This document shows positions 62,354-64,000 of a stretch of 64,000 nucleotides of DNA, piece by piece. Source of the DNA: Stenotrophomonas indicatrix (GTDB lineage: Bacteria > Pseudomonadota > Gammaproteobacteria > Xanthomonadales > Xanthomonadaceae); the NCBI GenBank assembly GCA_041545745.1, contig CP168152.1, positions 1,300,001-1,364,000 on the forward strand, read 5' to 3'. The notes under the pieces are model-generated. The model saw only the letters and a list, made by a program, of their open reading frames with translations. It searched no databases and was not told the origin of the DNA. The first letter of the stretch is position 1, and each line of letters starts with the position of its first letter. A program made the translations under genes and the position numbers.

Positions 62354-63757
62354 ATGACCTGCCGCACCCGCTTCGCCCCCAGTCCCACCGGCTACCTGCA
62401 TATCGGTGGCGCCCGCACTGCGCTGTACTGCTGGCTGGAGGCCCGTCATCGTGGCGGCGAGTTCGTGCTGCGCATCGAGGACACCGATCGGGAACGCAGC
62501 ACCCAGGGCGCGATCGACGCCATCCTGGAGGCGATGGAGTGGCTGGGCCTGGACTACGACGAAGGCCCGTTCTACCAGACCGAGCGCGTTGCCCGGTACA
62601 AGGAAGTGGCCGAACAGCTGATTGCCGACGGCAAGGCGTACTACGCCTACGAGACCCGCGAAGAGCTGGACGCCATGCGCGAGGCCGCGATGGCCAGGCA
62701 GGAAAAGCCGCGCTACAACGGCGCCGCGCGCGAGCAGGGCCTGCCGTACAGGGACGACCCGAACCGCGTCATCCGCTTCAAGAATCCGCTTGAAGGCACG
62801 GTGGTGTTCGATGACCTGATCAAGGGCCGCATCGAGATCGCCAACAGCGAGCTGGATGACATGGTGATCTTCCGTCCGGACGGCTACCCCACCTACAACT
62901 TCGCGGTGGTGGTGGACGACTGGGACATGAAAATCTCCGAAGTCATCCGTGGCGACGACCACATCAACAACACCCCGCGCCAGATCAACCTGTACGAAGG
63001 CATCGGCGCACCGGTGCCGAAGTTCGGCCACATGCCGATGATCCTGGACGAGCAGGGCGCCAAGCTGTCCAAGCGCACCGGCGCGGCCGACGTGATGCAG
63101 TACAAGGACGCCGGCTACCTGCCTGATGCACTGCTGAGCTACCTGGCCCGGCTGGGCTGGTCGCACGGCGACCAGGAGCTGTTCAGCCGCCAGGAACTGA
63201 TCGACCTGTTCGATGTGAAGGACTGCAATTCCAAGGCCTCGCGCTTGGACATGGCCAAGCTGGGCTGGGTCAACCAGCAGTTCCTGAAGAGCGAAGCCCC
63301 GGCTGCGGTCGCCCCGCACCTGGTCTACCAGCTGCAGAAGCTGGGCCTGGACGTGGCCGCGGGCCCGGCGCCGGAAGACGTGGTGGTCGCCCTGCGTGAT
63401 CGCGTGCAGACCCTGAAGGACATGGCCGAGAGCGCCGCAGTCTGGTACCAGCCGCTGACCGAGTATGACGCCGCCGCCGTGGCCAAGCACTTCAAGGCCG
63501 GTGCCGAGGTGGCGCTGGGCAAGGCGCGTGAACTGCTGGCAGCCCTGCCGGAGTGGACCGCCGAGGCCGTTGGCGTGGCCCTGCACGATGCAGCCGCGGC
63601 GCTGGAAATGGGCATGGGCAAGGTCGCCCAGCCGCTGCGCGTGGCCATCACCGGCACCCAGGTCAGCCCTGACATTTCCCATACCGTGTACTTGGCCGGC
63701 CGCGAGCAGGCCTTGAAACGCATCGATGTGGCCATCACCAAGGTAGCAACGGCCTGA
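62354..63757 (+). CDS. gltX: Glutamyl-tRNA synthetase
   Basis: 467 residues from ATG 62354 ([19 protein letters not shown]). Class I synthetase: HIGH-type motif HIGG at about residues 16-19, KMSKS-type motif KLSKRTG near residue 237, and an anticodon-binding C-terminal part. It charges tRNA-Glu. A downstream Fur-family gene begins 34 bases later and may share its transcript. Confidence 0.97.
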   Translation: MTCRTRFAPSPTGYLHIGGARTALYCWLEARHRGGEFVLRIEDTDRERSTQGAIDAILEAMEWLGLDYDEGPFYQTERVARYKEVAEQLIADGKAYYAYETREELDAMREAAMARQEKPRYNGAAREQGLPYRDDPNRVIRFKNPLEGTVVFDDLIKGRIEIANSELDDMVIFRPDGYPTYNFAVVVDDWDMKISEVIRGDDHINNTPRQINLYEGIGAPVPKFGHMPMILDEQGAKLSKRTGAADVMQYKDAGYLPDALLSYLARLGWSHGDQELFSRQELIDLFDVKDCNSKASRLDMAKLGWVNQQFLKSEAPAAVAPHLVYQLQKLGLDVAAGPAPEDVVVALRDRVQTLKDMAESAAVWYQPLTEYDAAAVAKHFKAGAEVALGKARELLAALPEWTAEAVGVALHDAAAALEMGMGKVAQPLRVAITGTQVSPDISHTVYLAGREQALKRIDVAITKVATA

Positions 63758-63791
63758 GCCCACCGGCCCACGCCCGAACTGGAGAACGCGC

Positions 63792-64000
63792 ATGTCCGCC
63801 AAAACCGCCTGTACGGCCCCGCACCACCATGTCCACGACGCTTCGGATTTCGTGGCGGTGGTCGAGCGTGTCTCGCGTGAGCGCGGGCTGCGCCTGACCC
63901 CCATCCGCGCCAACGTGCTCAAGCTGATCGCCGAGGCCGGCAAGCCGGTCAAGGCCTACGAGCTGCTGGAGTGGGTGCGCAACGGCAAGGGTGTGGGCGC
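63792..64000 (+). CDS. Fur-family metal regulator, probably Zur (5' part only)
   Basis: The first 69 codons are inside the window, from ATG 63792 with GGAG upstream. VSRERGLRLTPIRANVLKLIAEAGKPVKAYELLEWV is a Fur-family winged helix, and the KPVKAYELL segment is more like Zur than Fur. The His-rich start (CTAPHHHVHD) is another Zur-like trait. The metal sites and the end are outside, so the metal is not certain. Confidence 0.8.
   Translation, partial: MSAKTACTAPHHHVHDASDFVAVVERVSRERGLRLTPIRANVLKLIAEAGKPVKAYELLEWVRNGKGVG

Overview
The window is about 64 kb of high-GC gammaproteobacterial chromosome. Gene content (creBCD, a DosC-type globin cyclase, M13 and M28 peptidases, a FepA-type receptor) and short GTAG/CTAC hairpins of the SMAG type point to the Stenotrophomonas maltophilia group (Xanthomonadaceae). 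No tRNA, rRNA, CRISPR, phage or insertion sequence was found.

Region 1 (1-16854) is the 3' part of a contact-dependent inhibition (CDI) locus. The window opens inside a giant cdiA/fhaB-type gene (1-5922). Its C-terminal toxin closely resembles the tRNase domain of colicin D, and it overlaps by 4 bp a gene resembling the colicin D immunity protein. Downstream lie two long 'orphan' modules (6228-8996 and 11497-13947). They repeat the end of cdiA almost exactly and then diverge at the VENN motif into two unrelated toxin regions, each with its own immunity gene. Between and after them are a scrambled, decayed module (about 9550-10436) and three further small genes that look like immunity genes (10550, 11105, 14496). 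Each of these three is preceded by only the last 20-35 codons of a lost toxin. Three unassigned genes follow: one exported, one membrane, one cytosolic.

Region 2 (16855-27808) holds a chemoreceptor with a probable sigma-28 promoter, a glycine-zipper protein, a HlyD/TolC/two-permease exporter operon without a visible ATPase, the argP-argO arginine export pair, and map with a ParD-like gene behind a near-palindrome. A small VOC protein follows.

Region 3 (27950-35023, minus strand) is an eight-gene probable operon: hydrolase, two SMR-type membrane proteins, DegT-type aminotransferase, HAD phosphatase, class III aminotransferase, FemAB/GNAT-like protein and ureohydrolase-like protein. It looks like an undescribed biosynthesis-and-export pathway.

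Region 4 (35103-64000) is mostly core genome: a TctDE-like two-component system, a metallophosphatase, a divergent HxlR/MFS pair, a DosC-like cyclase, a Fur-box/FepA receptor, a CDF metal exporter, endonuclease V, gpmA, an M13 peptidase, an HD-GYP protein, mfd, a GNAT, rlmJ, creBCD with a cre-tag, an M28 peptidase, gltX and the start of a Fur/Zur-family regulator. SMAG hairpins and two copies of a larger inverted-repeat element lie between genes.
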